Shown here: piece after piece, positions 37,874 through 47,366 of the stretch
How the letters are laid out: the number at the start of each line of letters is the position of its first letter
Numbering within the stretch: position 1 is the first letter of the stretch
Assembly (NCBI RefSeq): GCF_002355955.1
Contig: NZ_AP017368.1
Coordinates: 952,001-1,016,000 of the forward strand
Reading direction: 5' to 3'
Source: Candidatus Desulfovibrio trichonymphae
GTDB taxonomy: Bacteria; Desulfobacterota; Desulfovibrionia; Desulfovibrionales; Desulfovibrionaceae
Length of the DNA stretch: 64,000 nucleotides
Position numbers and translations under genes: made by a program
Notes under the pieces: generated by a model
What the model was told of the DNA's origin: nothing
Databases searched by the model: none
What the model saw: the letters and a program-made list of their open reading frames with translations, nothing else

Positions 37874-40543
37874 TTATTGTAAGGCCGCGCATACAGTGGA
37901 TGTGCCAGCCGTGAGTTCTGAAAAAATGACCGCCTGAACGGCCTGCAAAAGCGAAGCGGATGAGGCTTTTTTGTCTAGAAGTTCCACTTCAAGCGCGGCA
38001 AGACTAAGCCTGTCGAGCTTCACGCGCATATGCCTGTCTTTGTAGACATACACGTCAGGTTCAGCGCACAGACTAAAGTTCTCGCCCTGACGCTTGCCTT
38101 CGGTGACTGTGGCTGAGAGGCGCAAAAGGCCGTTTTGATCTGCAGAAAAGGATTTTTCCGAGAGGTGCAGACGGTATTTTATGCGATAAGGCGCATCCAT
38201 AGAGGGGCAAAAGGCCTCACAGTTGCCACATTCGTTGCAGAAATCACCCAGATTCACCACCTGCCAGGGCAGACGCACGCTCCCCTGAGCTACGGTAACT
38301 ATGCGCACTCCTTCCTTGGCGCGCACGGCCTCCTGCATGGGGTATGAGCGTATTTGCGAAGCAAACAGCACATTTGCCCTGTTGGGACACACACTAACGC
38401 AGATACCGCAGTAACGATCGCACTGAAGACAGCGATCCGCTTCTTCGGCTGCGTTCTCACAAGCTGTGGTTTTACCGTGAGGCGCAACACGATATGCCTG
38501 CTTTGCGCGCAGGGCAGTGTAATCAAGACCTGTGCTGTGTGTGGATTGGACCAGCGGAATAATTTCCAATCTGGATAAAATGTCCATTGCCGCACGCCTG
38601 CCGCAACCTACTGATTCAACCAGAGAAAGTCTGCTTCCTGTAGTCGCGTTGTACACAGCTGAGCAGGATGCTTTGAGCTTGTCCATTGCTTCATCTACAC
38701 GGTGATTGATGTGCACCTTCACCCCAAGGGCCAATATGGCGTCTACATCCTTGGCAATACGCTCTGCCTCGCGGGTCATCTTACTCAGAATATACCCGCC
38801 GAGTGCGTCGGTTGCCTCATACACGCTGACCTTGCAGCCGGAAAGCGCCAGATAGTACGCACAGGTAAGCCCGGCTACCCCACCGCCGACCACGGCGACC
38901 ATGCGCCCGTTGAAAGGAGCCGGCTTTACGGCTTTGCCCTTACTCTGCTCTGCCGCGCAGCGCTTGATATCGCGAATGTGCAAACCTTCATCGTAATGAC
39001 CGCGCATGCACTTTGATCTGCAGACCTGATTGCACATCTTGCCGAGCACATTCGGGAAAGGGTTGGTGGTATAAACGGCCTTAAGTGCACCATCCAGATC
39101 ACCTGATGCCGCATGTGCAAGATAGGCGGGCACGGGCTGCTGTGCAGGGCAGGCGCTCATGCAGGGCGCGGCAGCGCAGTCAAGTACCGGCAACGGACAA
39201 GAGTTTTTCACATCTCCGGAACCGCCGGCCTTGGCGTAGCGTGAGCTTTCTGCGGTAACCTGCGTTGCATAGGCTTCAAGATTTTTCAGTATGGCTGACT
39301 TGTGCCCGCCGGCCTTGGCCCTGCTTACAATAAAGGCTTCAATGCTGTTGGCCTTGGCATCCTTCAATGCCTGGCGCAAGTTAAAGATATACTGCGCCAA
39401 GCGTCCGTATCCACCGGGTTTCAGAAGGTCAGAACACATGGTGATCGGAGTGAAGCCGCAGGCAAGGGTGTCAGCCACATTCAACGCATCCACGCCTGCA
39501 CAGAAAGAAATATCCAGACCGCCGGCAAAGTCTTTTTGCAGACGCTCAGCCACGGCAATGGAGAGGGGATGCAAAGACCTGCCGCTCATGTAGACCATTT
39601 TTTCACTGTCCGGCAGATTTTGCTCCGCATTTATGGTTTCAAGGGTGTTGGTAAGCTTGATAGAGAACGGCTTGCCGACCCTTACTCCGGCCTCGCGGCA
39701 GCTTTTGATGATGCGCAGGGCTTCCTCGTAAGGAAGGTCGTGCTCAAAGGCAATGTCCGGCACTTCCACTTTATAACCCAATGTGTTGTTCAAAATACCG
39801 CGCAGACAGTTTGGCCCAAGCAGGGTGGGGTTCATCTTGAGCGTGGTGTTGAGTTTGCACTCTTTAATGAAATACAGGGTTATTTTTTCCACCTCATCGG
39901 GCGGGCAGCCGTGCATACAGGAAATGGTAAGGTTATCACTAATGCAGCCCGGGATATCAATATCAGCCACAGCGGGGTAAAGCGGTGCAAGTCGCTGCTT
40001 TATGGCCTGCACATCTTTGGAAGCATCCTGCATGCTGTCCAAAAAACGCTGCACTTTCGGGTTTAAAATACCCTCCATACTGTAGCCGACGCTCATGTTG
40101 AAAATCATGCCGGGTTTACCCACAAAGCCCATACGGTGGTGCAGGATGTGCAGCAAAATCCAGGCCTTCAGATACTCGTCATAGCTGTTATCAAGGCTAA
40201 GCTCCTGCGACCACTCACAGTTGTAGCCTTCATCTTCCATATCAATACAGGGCTTTGTCACCGTGATTGCATCAAGCACCTGCACGGTTTTCAGTTCCAT
40301 GTAACGCGCTCCGCAGAACCACGCGGCGACGATGTTCTGGGCCATCTGGCTATGTGGGCCGGCGGCCACGCCCAGCGGGGTTTCCAAGGTGACATTATAC
40401 CGCTTCATGCGGAAAGGGTCATCAGCCTTGGGGATAAAGAAGAGGTCTTTTACGATACCGAAAACAGAACCTCTTTCAAGATCGTCCAAAATCCATTTCA
40501 GCAACTGTTCAGCGCTCAAGCCGTGCATGTGATCGCTGGCCAT
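37874..40543 (-). CDS. ygfK: YgfK, Fe-S/FAD selenate-reductase-like subunit with internal deletion
   Basis: YgfK proteins combine a dihydropyrimidine-dehydrogenase-like FAD/NADPH module with Fe-S domains and accompany selenium-dependent hydroxylases. The 889-residue product keeps the N-terminal barrel-like part (YNVTLETPLGVAAGPHSQMA), the bridging cysteines (CPLPVLDC..PCMSACPAQQ; CNQVCRSKCMRG), the first nucleotide loop (VAVVGGGVAGLTCAYYLALSG) and two C-terminal ferredoxin motifs (CLQCDRYCGICVSVCPNR; CNECGNCEAFCPS). Between VYNATTGSRL and GRRAAMDILSR about 140 residues present in relatives are missing, including the second Rossmann (NADPH) loop. The frame stays open, so a product may be made, but pyridine-nucleotide coupling should be lost or altered. 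Usual length is about 1,000-1,030. Confidence 0.9.
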   Translation of the reverse strand: MASDHMHGLSAEQLLKWILDDLERGSVFGIVKDLFFIPKADDPFRMKRYNVTLETPLGVAAGPHSQMAQNIVAAWFCGARYMELKTVQVLDAITVTKPCIDMEDEGYNCEWSQELSLDNSYDEYLKAWILLHILHHRMGFVGKPGMIFNMSVGYSMEGILNPKVQRFLDSMQDASKDVQAIKQRLAPLYPAVADIDIPGCISDNLTISCMHGCPPDEVEKITLYFIKECKLNTTLKMNPTLLGPNCLRGILNNTLGYKVEVPDIAFEHDLPYEEALRIIKSCREAGVRVGKPFSIKLTNTLETINAEQNLPDSEKMVYMSGRSLHPLSIAVAERLQKDFAGGLDISFCAGVDALNVADTLACGFTPITMCSDLLKPGGYGRLAQYIFNLRQALKDAKANSIEAFIVSRAKAGGHKSAILKNLEAYATQVTAESSRYAKAGGSGDVKNSCPLPVLDCAAAPCMSACPAQQPVPAYLAHAASGDLDGALKAVYTTNPFPNVLGKMCNQVCRSKCMRGHYDEGLHIRDIKRCAAEQSKGKAVKPAPFNGRMVAVVGGGVAGLTCAYYLALSGCKVSVYEATDALGGYILSKMTREAERIAKDVDAILALGVKVHINHRVDEAMDKLKASCSAVYNATTGSRLSLVESVGCGRRAAMDILSRLEIIPLVQSTHSTGLDYTALRAKQAYRVAPHGKTTACENAAEEADRCLQCDRYCGICVSVCPNRANVLFASQIRSYPMQEAVRAKEGVRIVTVAQGSVRLPWQVVNLGDFCNECGNCEAFCPSMDAPYRIKYRLHLSEKSFSADQNGLLRLSATVTEGKRQGENFSLCAEPDVYVYKDRHMRVKLDRLSLAALEVELLDKKASSASLLQAVQAVIFSELTAGTSTVCAALQ

Positions 40544-40573
40544 TGTCCCCTCCGTTAAAATTTTAATGTCGGC

Positions 40574-41860
40574 CTACCTCAACTTTTCCCACAGCCGCTT
40601 GCCCTGCTCGCAGGCTGCGGCTAAAATTTCTTCTTCATCGCCACTGACAAGCCGGCAATTTTCCACAATAATTTTGCCCCGGCTCACCACAGTGCTGACG
40701 TTTTTTGCCGAAAGACCGTAAAAGAAGTGCCCAAGCACGTTGCCGTGGGACAAGTCCGGTATAAGCGGAGTCGGACTGTCGTAATTAAAAATTATGAGAT
40801 TGTTGGCCCCATCGCCCACAGGCCCGTGCAAAGCAGTGTGGCGGTGGACGTTGCGCAAACGCTTGTAAGCCCCGTCAAGAGTTTGCCCTTCTGTCATCAC
40901 GCCTGTGAAATAGGCTGCCTGGGCAGAGCGAATCATGTCGGAATGCATGCCGTCTGTGCCGAACATGACGTTTTTGCTGAAGCTGTAATCGCCAAGCCCC
41001 ACGTTATTGTTCATGTTGGATTCGACATTCTGGGCTATCCAGACAGGCGAGGCGGCCAAGATGGCCTTGTCTTCCTCACTCACATGCACGCAATGCCCCA
41101 GAATGGTTTTGGGCATATCCAGCACGCCCGCATCCTTCATCCGCTGCACCACTGTTTTGCCGTAGGTGGCAAGGCAGTGTTTCTGATCGGACCTGGCCTC
41201 GGCCACATGGATGTGAATGCCGGTATCGTACTGCTGCGCCAGGGCAACGGCGGCTTTTAATGTGTCGTCGGACACGGTGAAGGAGGCATGCAGCCCCACA
41301 TGCCCTTTGCCGCCTGCGGCAAAGAAACGCTCGTGCTCGGCAAGGCTTTTCATGGCAATGTCTATGCCGTCACGGTCAGAGGTCTCGTGGCAGAGCAGAT
41401 GCCCTATGCCGATTTGCTCAAAAGCCTTGGATATGGCTGAAAGGGAGCCGTCAGCCGCCAGCGGCGAGGCATGGTGGTCAATGCAAAAAACCACGCCGTT
41501 CTTTGCCATAAAAAGTCCGGCAGCCAGTGCCGAGGCATAGGTCATGTCGTTATCAAGGCACTTGTCGAGCCGCCACCACACAAGCTCCAGCATTTCGTTG
41601 AAGTTCTGCGGTGTTCTTGGCAGGGGCGGCATACCCCGTGAGAGTATGGAATAGATATGATGATGACCGCAGGAAAGGGCCCGCATGACGAGTTGCCCCT
41701 TGCAATCGAACTCGCGATCACCCACGTTACGTTCCGGCAAGGGCGGAATGACCACGTCCAAGCGTATGTCGCCGTTTTTGCCTTCTTCCACGGCAATGTT
41801 GCCCTCAAAAAAGGCAAAGGTGACACTGTCGAGATATCTGGCATTGCGTAAGTATAGCAT
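40574..41860 (-). CDS. ssnA: SsnA-type aminohydrolase
   Basis: SsnA is a metal-dependent amidohydrolase-fold enzyme found with ygfK and selenium-dependent hydroxylases. In gut anaerobes it belongs to the uric-acid breakdown locus, although its exact substrate is not settled. The 428-residue product has the metal motif SCGHHHIYSILSRGM at about residues 64-78, then KNGVVFCIDHHASPLAADGSL, GIHIHVAEARSDQ, ILGHCVHVSEEDKAIL and FGTDGMHSDMIRSAQ, which together give the four-His/Asp centre. Length is close to E. coli SsnA. It lies between hyuA and ygfK with gaps of about 22 and 30 bases. Confidence 0.92.
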   Translation of the reverse strand: MLYLRNARYLDSVTFAFFEGNIAVEEGKNGDIRLDVVIPPLPERNVGDREFDCKGQLVMRALSCGHHHIYSILSRGMPPLPRTPQNFNEMLELVWWRLDKCLDNDMTYASALAAGLFMAKNGVVFCIDHHASPLAADGSLSAISKAFEQIGIGHLLCHETSDRDGIDIAMKSLAEHERFFAAGGKGHVGLHASFTVSDDTLKAAVALAQQYDTGIHIHVAEARSDQKHCLATYGKTVVQRMKDAGVLDMPKTILGHCVHVSEEDKAILAASPVWIAQNVESNMNNNVGLGDYSFSKNVMFGTDGMHSDMIRSAQAAYFTGVMTEGQTLDGAYKRLRNVHRHTALHGPVGDGANNLIIFNYDSPTPLIPDLSHGNVLGHFFYGLSAKNVSTVVSRGKIIVENCRLVSGDEEEILAAACEQGKRLWEKLR

Positions 41861-41882
41861 TTATATCTCTAAAATTACAAAA

Positions 41883-43274
41883 TCAACCTGGAAACATGTT
41901 GCGCCCCCGCTGCATAAACTGCCCGTCGCCGGGCTTACCCAGATAGGTGCTGTTGTGAACGATACAGCTACCGCGTAAATACACCGCTTCAATACGGCCT
42001 GTGAGCTTAAAGCCCTCATAGACAGAATAATCCGAGGGGCCATGCAGGTCTGAGGCCGACAAGGTGTATTCGGTTGCTGGGTTGAACCCTGGATCCAGAA
42101 TAATAAAATCTGCATCGGAACCTGGCACGAGGGCGCCTTTTTTCGGATACAGCCCGGTGAGTTTTGCCGGATTTGCGGCAATAAGGGTGGCAAAGGCGTT
42201 CAGGGAAAGTCGGCCCTTGGCAACGCCTTCGGAAAACAGCAGGGAAAAGCGTTCTTCAATTCCGGGCGCGCCGCCGGGGCAGCGGGTGAAGTCGCCGCGC
42301 CCACGCGCCTTGTCTGCCGTTGTAAAGGAACAATGATCCGTGGCGATAGTTTGTATTTCGCCGTTTATCAAACCTTGCCAGAGAGCATCCACATCCGCCT
42401 GCGTGCGTAACGGCGGGGACATGATGTAGTTAAGGCCCTTTTCCTTATCGCAATAACGTTCTTCTGTAAGGGTAAGATACTGCGTACAGGTTTCCACAAA
42501 GATATTCTTCTGCCCTTGCGCCCTGGCCTTGCGTATTTCAGCAAGGCCCAGGGCCGATGATACATGCGCAATGTACACGGTGGCATCGTCAGCCATAGCC
42601 GCCAGATGCAGCACGCGGCTTACGGCCTCGGCCTCTGTGTGTGCCGGGCAGCTTTTGGCGTGCCATTTCGGTTCACCAAGGCCTTTGGCCTTACATTCGG
42701 CACGCAACAAGGTAGTTATATCGTGATTTTCGGCGTGTACCGCGCACAGCATGTCAAGTTCATTGGTTCGCCGCAAAAGTTTGAACAGAGCCTCATCGTC
42801 CAGGCGATTATCATAGGTCATATAAGCCTTGATGGATGTGTAACCCTGCTCGGGCAAAGACTTAAGGCGTTGTAGGCTCGCCTCATCACGGTTTTGCATG
42901 ACGGCATGAAAGCCGTAATCCACGGCGGCCTTGTTTTCGGCAAGGGCGCGGTGTGCCGCTATATGCTGCTCAAGGGCGCGGCCTTCGGGCATGAAGGCCA
43001 TGTGATCCACAATGGTGGTGGTGCCGCCGCAGGCAGCGGGCATGGTACCGGCAAAGTAGGTGTCCGGGCCGGTTGCATCGATATCAAAAATTATATGTGT
43101 GTGTATGTCCACACCACCGGGCAGCACGTACCTGCCGGAAGCGTCCACCATTACTGCCCCGTCAGTACTAAGAGCGTGGCCTAGGGCGATAATTCGACCT
43201 TCTGCAAGCAGCAGATCCGTTTCCACTGTCTCATTGGGCGTTACCACTGTTCCGTTTCTGATCAGGATTTTCAT
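41883..43274 (-). CDS. hyuA: Hydantoinase/dihydropyrimidinase-type amidohydrolase HyuA
   Basis: A 463-residue cyclic amidohydrolase of the dihydropyrimidinase family, opening amide rings such as hydantoins or dihydro-purine breakdown intermediates. It shows PGGVDIHTHI (metal histidines, near residues 54-63), the carbamylated-lysine block GYTSIKAYMTYDNR (Lys near 150), DMLCAVHAENH, VYIAHVSSALGL and ATDHCSFTTADKARG. I chose ATG at 43274, which opens with the family start MKILIRNGTVVTPNE. An upstream TTG at 43301 would add nine residues. It is adjacent to ssnA and downstream of ygeW. Confidence 0.92.
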   Translation of the reverse strand: MKILIRNGTVVTPNETVETDLLLAEGRIIALGHALSTDGAVMVDASGRYVLPGGVDIHTHIIFDIDATGPDTYFAGTMPAACGGTTTIVDHMAFMPEGRALEQHIAAHRALAENKAAVDYGFHAVMQNRDEASLQRLKSLPEQGYTSIKAYMTYDNRLDDEALFKLLRRTNELDMLCAVHAENHDITTLLRAECKAKGLGEPKWHAKSCPAHTEAEAVSRVLHLAAMADDATVYIAHVSSALGLAEIRKARAQGQKNIFVETCTQYLTLTEERYCDKEKGLNYIMSPPLRTQADVDALWQGLINGEIQTIATDHCSFTTADKARGRGDFTRCPGGAPGIEERFSLLFSEGVAKGRLSLNAFATLIAANPAKLTGLYPKKGALVPGSDADFIILDPGFNPATEYTLSASDLHGPSDYSVYEGFKLTGRIEAVYLRGSCIVHNSTYLGKPGDGQFMQRGRNMFPG

Positions 43275-43346
43275 AGCATAGATCGTTTGTGACGCGGGCA
43301 ACCCAGCCCCTATGGTCGGAAGACCACGGATTGCCGGCGGATCTGT

Positions 43347-44543
43347 TTACTTGATGCGTTGAGCGCCGCTGTCAAGCAGACGCATGAGGGTGTCTGCCGG
43401 GTCAGCCTTGCGGGCAAGCAAGATCATGGCGGCGATGATATAGGGTTTATAGCTGGCTTCGCGGTACATGGGTACGCGGTAGCGGTCGAATACTGATGCC
43501 TCTACCTCGCCTTCCTTGCAGGAAACACCCGTAATGTCGGCAGGCAGGCAGTGCATGTACAGGGCCTGCCCCTTGCTGGTGCTCTTCATGAGCTTTTCGG
43601 TGCATTCCCATTTCTTGAAGTTGGTGTTCTGCGCAAGCAGTTCCTTCTCCAACTTCTTAATGCCGTCCTGATCGCCCTTGGTGTACAGGTCGGAGCGTTT
43701 TTCCATGGCGGCATACGGCGCCCAGCTTTTGGGATAGACAATGTCGGCGCCCTCAAAGGCATCTTCCATAGAATGGGTGCGCTTGTATGTGCAGCCGGAG
43801 GCCCTGGCGTTTTCAGCGGCAATGGACTCCACTGCGGACATGACATCGTAGCCCTTAGGGTGAGCCAGCGTCACGTCCATGCCAAAACGTGTCATCAGGC
43901 CGATAACACCCTGCGGCACGGAAAGGGGCTTGCCGTAGGAGGGAGAGTATGCCCAGGTCATAGCGATTTTTTTGCCCTTCAGCTTGTCCACGCCGCCATA
44001 GTAGTTGATGATGTGCAGCATGTCGGCCATGCACTGTGTGGGGTGGTCAATATCACACTGCAAATCCACGACTGTCGGGCGCTGTTCCAGCACACCCACG
44101 CGGTAGCCCTCTTCCAGGGCAGCGGACACTTCGCGCATATAGGCATTGCCCTTGCCGATGAACATGTCGTCACGAATACCGATGGTTTCCGCCATAAAAG
44201 ACACCATGTTGGCGGTTTCTCGTACGGTTTCGCCGTGGGCAATCTGCGATTTGCCCTCGTCCATATCCTGCACGGTCAAGCCAAGCAGGTTGCAGGCAGA
44301 GGCAAAGGAAAAGCGCGTGCGGGTGGAATTGTCGCGAAAGAGCGAAATGCCAAGGCCAGAGTCAAAAATGCGCGGGGCAATGCCCGCTTCACGCAGACCG
44401 CGCAAGATGTCGGCGACCTTGAATGTGGCGGCAATTTCGTCGTCGTTTTTGTGCCAGGTTTCCAGAAAGTCGTGCATGTACATTTTGCTATAGTCAAGCT
44501 GGGTCAGATTTTTGATCATTTCGCGAATACGGGTGCGATCCAT
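43347..44543 (-). CDS. ygeW: Knotted carbamoyltransferase YgeW
   Basis: YgeW belongs to the aspartate/ornithine carbamoyltransferase fold but has a distinct substrate. In the purine cluster it is proposed to release carbamoyl phosphate from a ureido compound. The 398-residue product has the carbamoyl-phosphate motif FRDNSTRTRFSFASACNLLGL at about residues 70-90, GETVRETANMVSFMAE, HPTQCMADMLHII, WAYSPSYGKPLSVPQG, and the second-substrate loop MHCLPADITGVSC. Length matches E. coli YgeW (396). AGGGAG precedes the ATG. It is the first gene after a 600-base AT-rich gap, so it may have its own promoter. Confidence 0.93.
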   Translation of the reverse strand: MDRTRIREMIKNLTQLDYSKMYMHDFLETWHKNDDEIAATFKVADILRGLREAGIAPRIFDSGLGISLFRDNSTRTRFSFASACNLLGLTVQDMDEGKSQIAHGETVRETANMVSFMAETIGIRDDMFIGKGNAYMREVSAALEEGYRVGVLEQRPTVVDLQCDIDHPTQCMADMLHIINYYGGVDKLKGKKIAMTWAYSPSYGKPLSVPQGVIGLMTRFGMDVTLAHPKGYDVMSAVESIAAENARASGCTYKRTHSMEDAFEGADIVYPKSWAPYAAMEKRSDLYTKGDQDGIKKLEKELLAQNTNFKKWECTEKLMKSTSKGQALYMHCLPADITGVSCKEGEVEASVFDRYRVPMYREASYKPYIIAAMILLARKADPADTLMRLLDSGAQRIK

Positions 44544-45146
44544 GGCAGTTCTCCCTAATATTTGATGTTAAACTTAGAAGTTATTCGTAAATAATTCCAA
44601 TTTTCCGTAAGGCGATAATCGCGTATACCAAGTGAAGTAACGCTATATATGTGCAATGCAATTTTTCATGGTGAACCAGAAGCTTGCGGAATCTGTTCAC
44701 CTAGGCATGCCACACTTCCACTGCCAACCGTCGTGGATGATGGGTTGGATCAAGAATCTTTTTCTGCTGCTCTTCTCCGCGAAAATAGACATTTTACTAA
44801 TTTTTCTCTTTTATTATCCATTATATTTCTCAATTTATAAATTATAAAATAATTTTGTCCTCATTCTTTAGCAGTCGTGTGGTACAGGTATCCTATCTCA
44901 ACTATATTTACCTAACAAACTAAGCTAAAATTAAGTTGATTAAAACCGCTGCCTTGCCTTTTCCCATCCAACTATAGACCTTCTCATCCATATATGAACA
45001 GAAAGTGGAATCGTGACATTGCCGACTTTTTGTTGATCTGCAGCACAGCGCACATTATTCGTTTTTGCTGATGATCATCAATAAATACAAGTGAATGCAC
45101 GGAACACACTTTGCTCTAGATCTCCCATAAAATACTCTATGCATCG
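44544..45146. other. AT-rich gap inside the purine cluster
   Basis: About 600 bases separating ygeW from the carbamate kinase gene. No family is recognisable. Two overlapping 63-codon forward frames (44649-44847) read through it with hydrophobic ends, but neither looks genuine. Since the flanking genes run the same way, it should contain a terminator for the ygeX-ygeY-arcC unit and a promoter for ygeW; I found no clear -24/-12 or -35/-10 pair. Confidence 0.4.
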
Positions 45147-46112
45147 TTACTTTATATGCGTTCCGCCGTTGCCTGACATGGCAATCTTCATGTTTTCCGG
45201 GTTGGTGATAATGACTTCTTCCCCGCCGTTATCAAGGAAGTTAAGCGCGGCCTTGATTTTGGGACCCATACTGCCGGCCGGGAACTGACCTTCGTCGTAA
45301 TAAGCGCGTATTTCAGCAGCTGTAACGCTGAAAAGCTCCTTCTGGTCAGGTTTGCCAAAGTTGACGCAAACCTTTTCCACGCCCGTTGATATCACGAACA
45401 GCCCGGCTTTCAGTTCGTTGGCTAAAAGACACGAGGCCAGATCCTTGTCAATAACAGCGTCCACACCACGCAGGTCATTCCTGGTGTCGGTAACAACGGG
45501 GATGCCCCCGCCGCCTACGGTGATGAGATTGAAACCGTCGGCAAGCAAAGCGCGAACGGCGTCAAGCTCCACAATTTCCCTGGGCACCGGACTCGGCACC
45601 ACGCGACGCCAGCCACGGTCGACATCCTGCTTGAGTACCCATTCAGGGTGCTGAGCCTGAAGTCCGGGCAATTCGGCCTCGTCGTAAAACTCGCCTACAT
45701 ACTTGTCCGGCGCGTCAAAACCGAGGTCATCCGCATCCACGCGCACCTGTGTGACCAGGCTTATCACGCGGCCTGCGGCCTTGTTGCCCCGGTCGCGCAG
45801 TTCGTTGGAAAGCGCCTGCTGTATCTGCCAGCCGATAGCGCCCTGGGTATCTGCCACACAGGAAACCAGTGGCACGGGGTGCATACCGGTTTGCTTGCGG
45901 GCAATTTCGCTACGAAACAGGATAAACCCCACCTGCGGCCCATTGCCGTGCGTAATGCAGACCTGGCGGCCTGATTCAATAACATCGGCAATGTGGCGCA
46001 CCGTTACGCGGATGGCGTCGTACTGATCCTCAACGCTTTTTTTGTTTTTTTTACTGATCAGAGAGTTGCCGCCAATGGCGATAACTGCCAGATTTTTATT
46101 TCTGCCACTCAT
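45147..46112 (-). CDS. arcC: Carbamate kinase
   Basis: Carbamate kinase makes ATP from carbamoyl phosphate and ADP, releasing carbamate (CO2 plus NH3). The 321-residue product has the family start VIAIGGNSLI, THGNGPQVGFIL, TQGAIGWQIQQALSNEL, VTQVRVDADD, the insert with PEWVLKQDVDRGWRRVVPSP and the C-terminal GSMGPKIKAALNFLDNGGEEVIITN. In this cluster it corresponds to E. coli YqeA and should harvest energy from the carbamoyl phosphate formed by YgeW. It is 11 bases downstream of ygeY. Confidence 0.95.
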   Translation of the reverse strand: MSGRNKNLAVIAIGGNSLISKKNKKSVEDQYDAIRVTVRHIADVIESGRQVCITHGNGPQVGFILFRSEIARKQTGMHPVPLVSCVADTQGAIGWQIQQALSNELRDRGNKAAGRVISLVTQVRVDADDLGFDAPDKYVGEFYDEAELPGLQAQHPEWVLKQDVDRGWRRVVPSPVPREIVELDAVRALLADGFNLITVGGGGIPVVTDTRNDLRGVDAVIDKDLASCLLANELKAGLFVISTGVEKVCVNFGKPDQKELFSVTAAEIRAYYDEGQFPAGSMGPKIKAALNFLDNGGEEVIITNPENMKIAMSGNGGTHIK

Positions 46113-46123
46113 GGTCGCCTGCC

Positions 46124-47335
46124 CTACTTGTTCCGGCGCACATAGGTTTCAGGCAGGGCAGCGTACAGGGCGGCACAGCGCACAAGGTCTGCCTTCCAAG
46201 TTTTTTCGTTGGGGGCGTGGGCTTCTTTTTCCTTGCCGGGTCCAAAACCAACAACAGGGATGCCGAACATACCCGTGATGGACACGCCGTTAGTGGAGAA
46301 TGTCCACTTGTCGATACGCGGTTCGGCATTAAACAGTGCGCGGTAGGCTGCTCCGGCGGCTTTGCACACCACAGAGTCTTTGGGCAGCACCCAAGTGGGA
46401 AAGTAGCAGTCTGTGGGGTAGACAAGCTTTGTCCAGGAAGCGGAATCGTAGGTGTACATGGATACAGTAGCCTTGTCGCCCAGCTTTTTGACAGAAGGCA
46501 ATTCGCGAATCTGCCCAAGCGCCAAGTCCTTGTCTTCGCCCATGGTCAGACGACGATCAAGAGAGATAGAACAGCCGTCAGCCACTGCACAGCGTGAGGG
46601 CGAGGAATAAAATATCTGGGAAACGGTAAGGGTGCCCTTGCCCAGAAAATCGTCGTCCTTGAGCCTTTTGTTCAGTTCTTCCAGCTCAGTCAAGATGTGG
46701 GCCATGTTGAAAATGGCGTTGTCGCCGCGCTCAGGGGCAGAGCCGTGGCAGGAAACGCCGCGCACGTCCACGCGGATTTCCATGCGCCCGCGCTGTCCGC
46801 GATAAATGCCACCGTCAGTGGGCTCGGTGGAGACCACAAATTCCGGCTTCAAGCCGTGTTCTTTGATGAGGTATTGCCAGCACAGACCATCGCAGTCTTC
46901 TTCCTGCACGGTGCCGACCATTGCCACGGTAACATCAGCCGAGATAAGGCCAAGTTCCTTCATGATAAGACCGCCGTATACCATGGAAGCCATGCCGCCT
47001 TCCTGATCCGATCCGCCGCGCCCGCCGATGGTTTCCTCGTCTTCGTAGCCCTCATAGGGGTCAAAGGTCCAGTTGGCGCGCTCGCCAATGCCGACTGTAT
47101 CAATGTGCGCGTCAAAGGCAATAAGACGGGAACCATTGCCAAGATAGCCGATGACATTGCCCATCTTGTCAATTTCCACGCGGTCAAAACCCACAGTTAC
47201 CATTTCCTGTTCAATGCGCTTGACAACACCCCCTTCCTGACAGCTTTCAGAGGGAATGCGGATCATGTCGCGCAGAAACTTTACCATGCGTGGCTGATAT
47301 TTCTTGCTCAGTTCATTGATTTTGTTGGCATCCAT
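46124..47335 (-). CDS. ygeY: YgeY, M20-family peptidase/deacetylase-like hydrolase
   Basis: A 403-residue M20 metallohydrolase, exactly the length of E. coli YgeY, a family named for its association with selenium metabolism. It shows [12 protein letters not shown] (metal His and catalytic Asp), [35 protein letters not shown] (catalytic Glu pair) and [19 protein letters not shown], and ends with [31 protein letters not shown]. It probably cleaves an N-acyl or ureido bond in purine-derived intermediates, upstream of YgeX. It is 31 bases after ygeX and 11 before the kinase. Confidence 0.93.
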   Translation of the reverse strand: MDANKINELSKKYQPRMVKFLRDMIRIPSESCQEGGVVKRIEQEMVTVGFDRVEIDKMGNVIGYLGNGSRLIAFDAHIDTVGIGERANWTFDPYEGYEDEETIGGRGGSDQEGGMASMVYGGLIMKELGLISADVTVAMVGTVQEEDCDGLCWQYLIKEHGLKPEFVVSTEPTDGGIYRGQRGRMEIRVDVRGVSCHGSAPERGDNAIFNMAHILTELEELNKRLKDDDFLGKGTLTVSQIFYSSPSRCAVADGCSISLDRRLTMGEDKDLALGQIRELPSVKKLGDKATVSMYTYDSASWTKLVYPTDCYFPTWVLPKDSVVCKAAGAAYRALFNAEPRIDKWTFSTNGVSITGMFGIPVVGFGPGKEKEAHAPNEKTWKADLVRCAALYAALPETYVRRNK

Positions 47336-47366
47336 TTAACATGCTCTCCTTGCATAGCATTTGTAG

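Noticed and set aside
43551-44558. Long open frame on the forward strand opposite ygeW (335 codons)
   Set aside because: It is antisense to a well-conserved enzyme gene, has no recognisable motif and arises from codon bias of ygeW.
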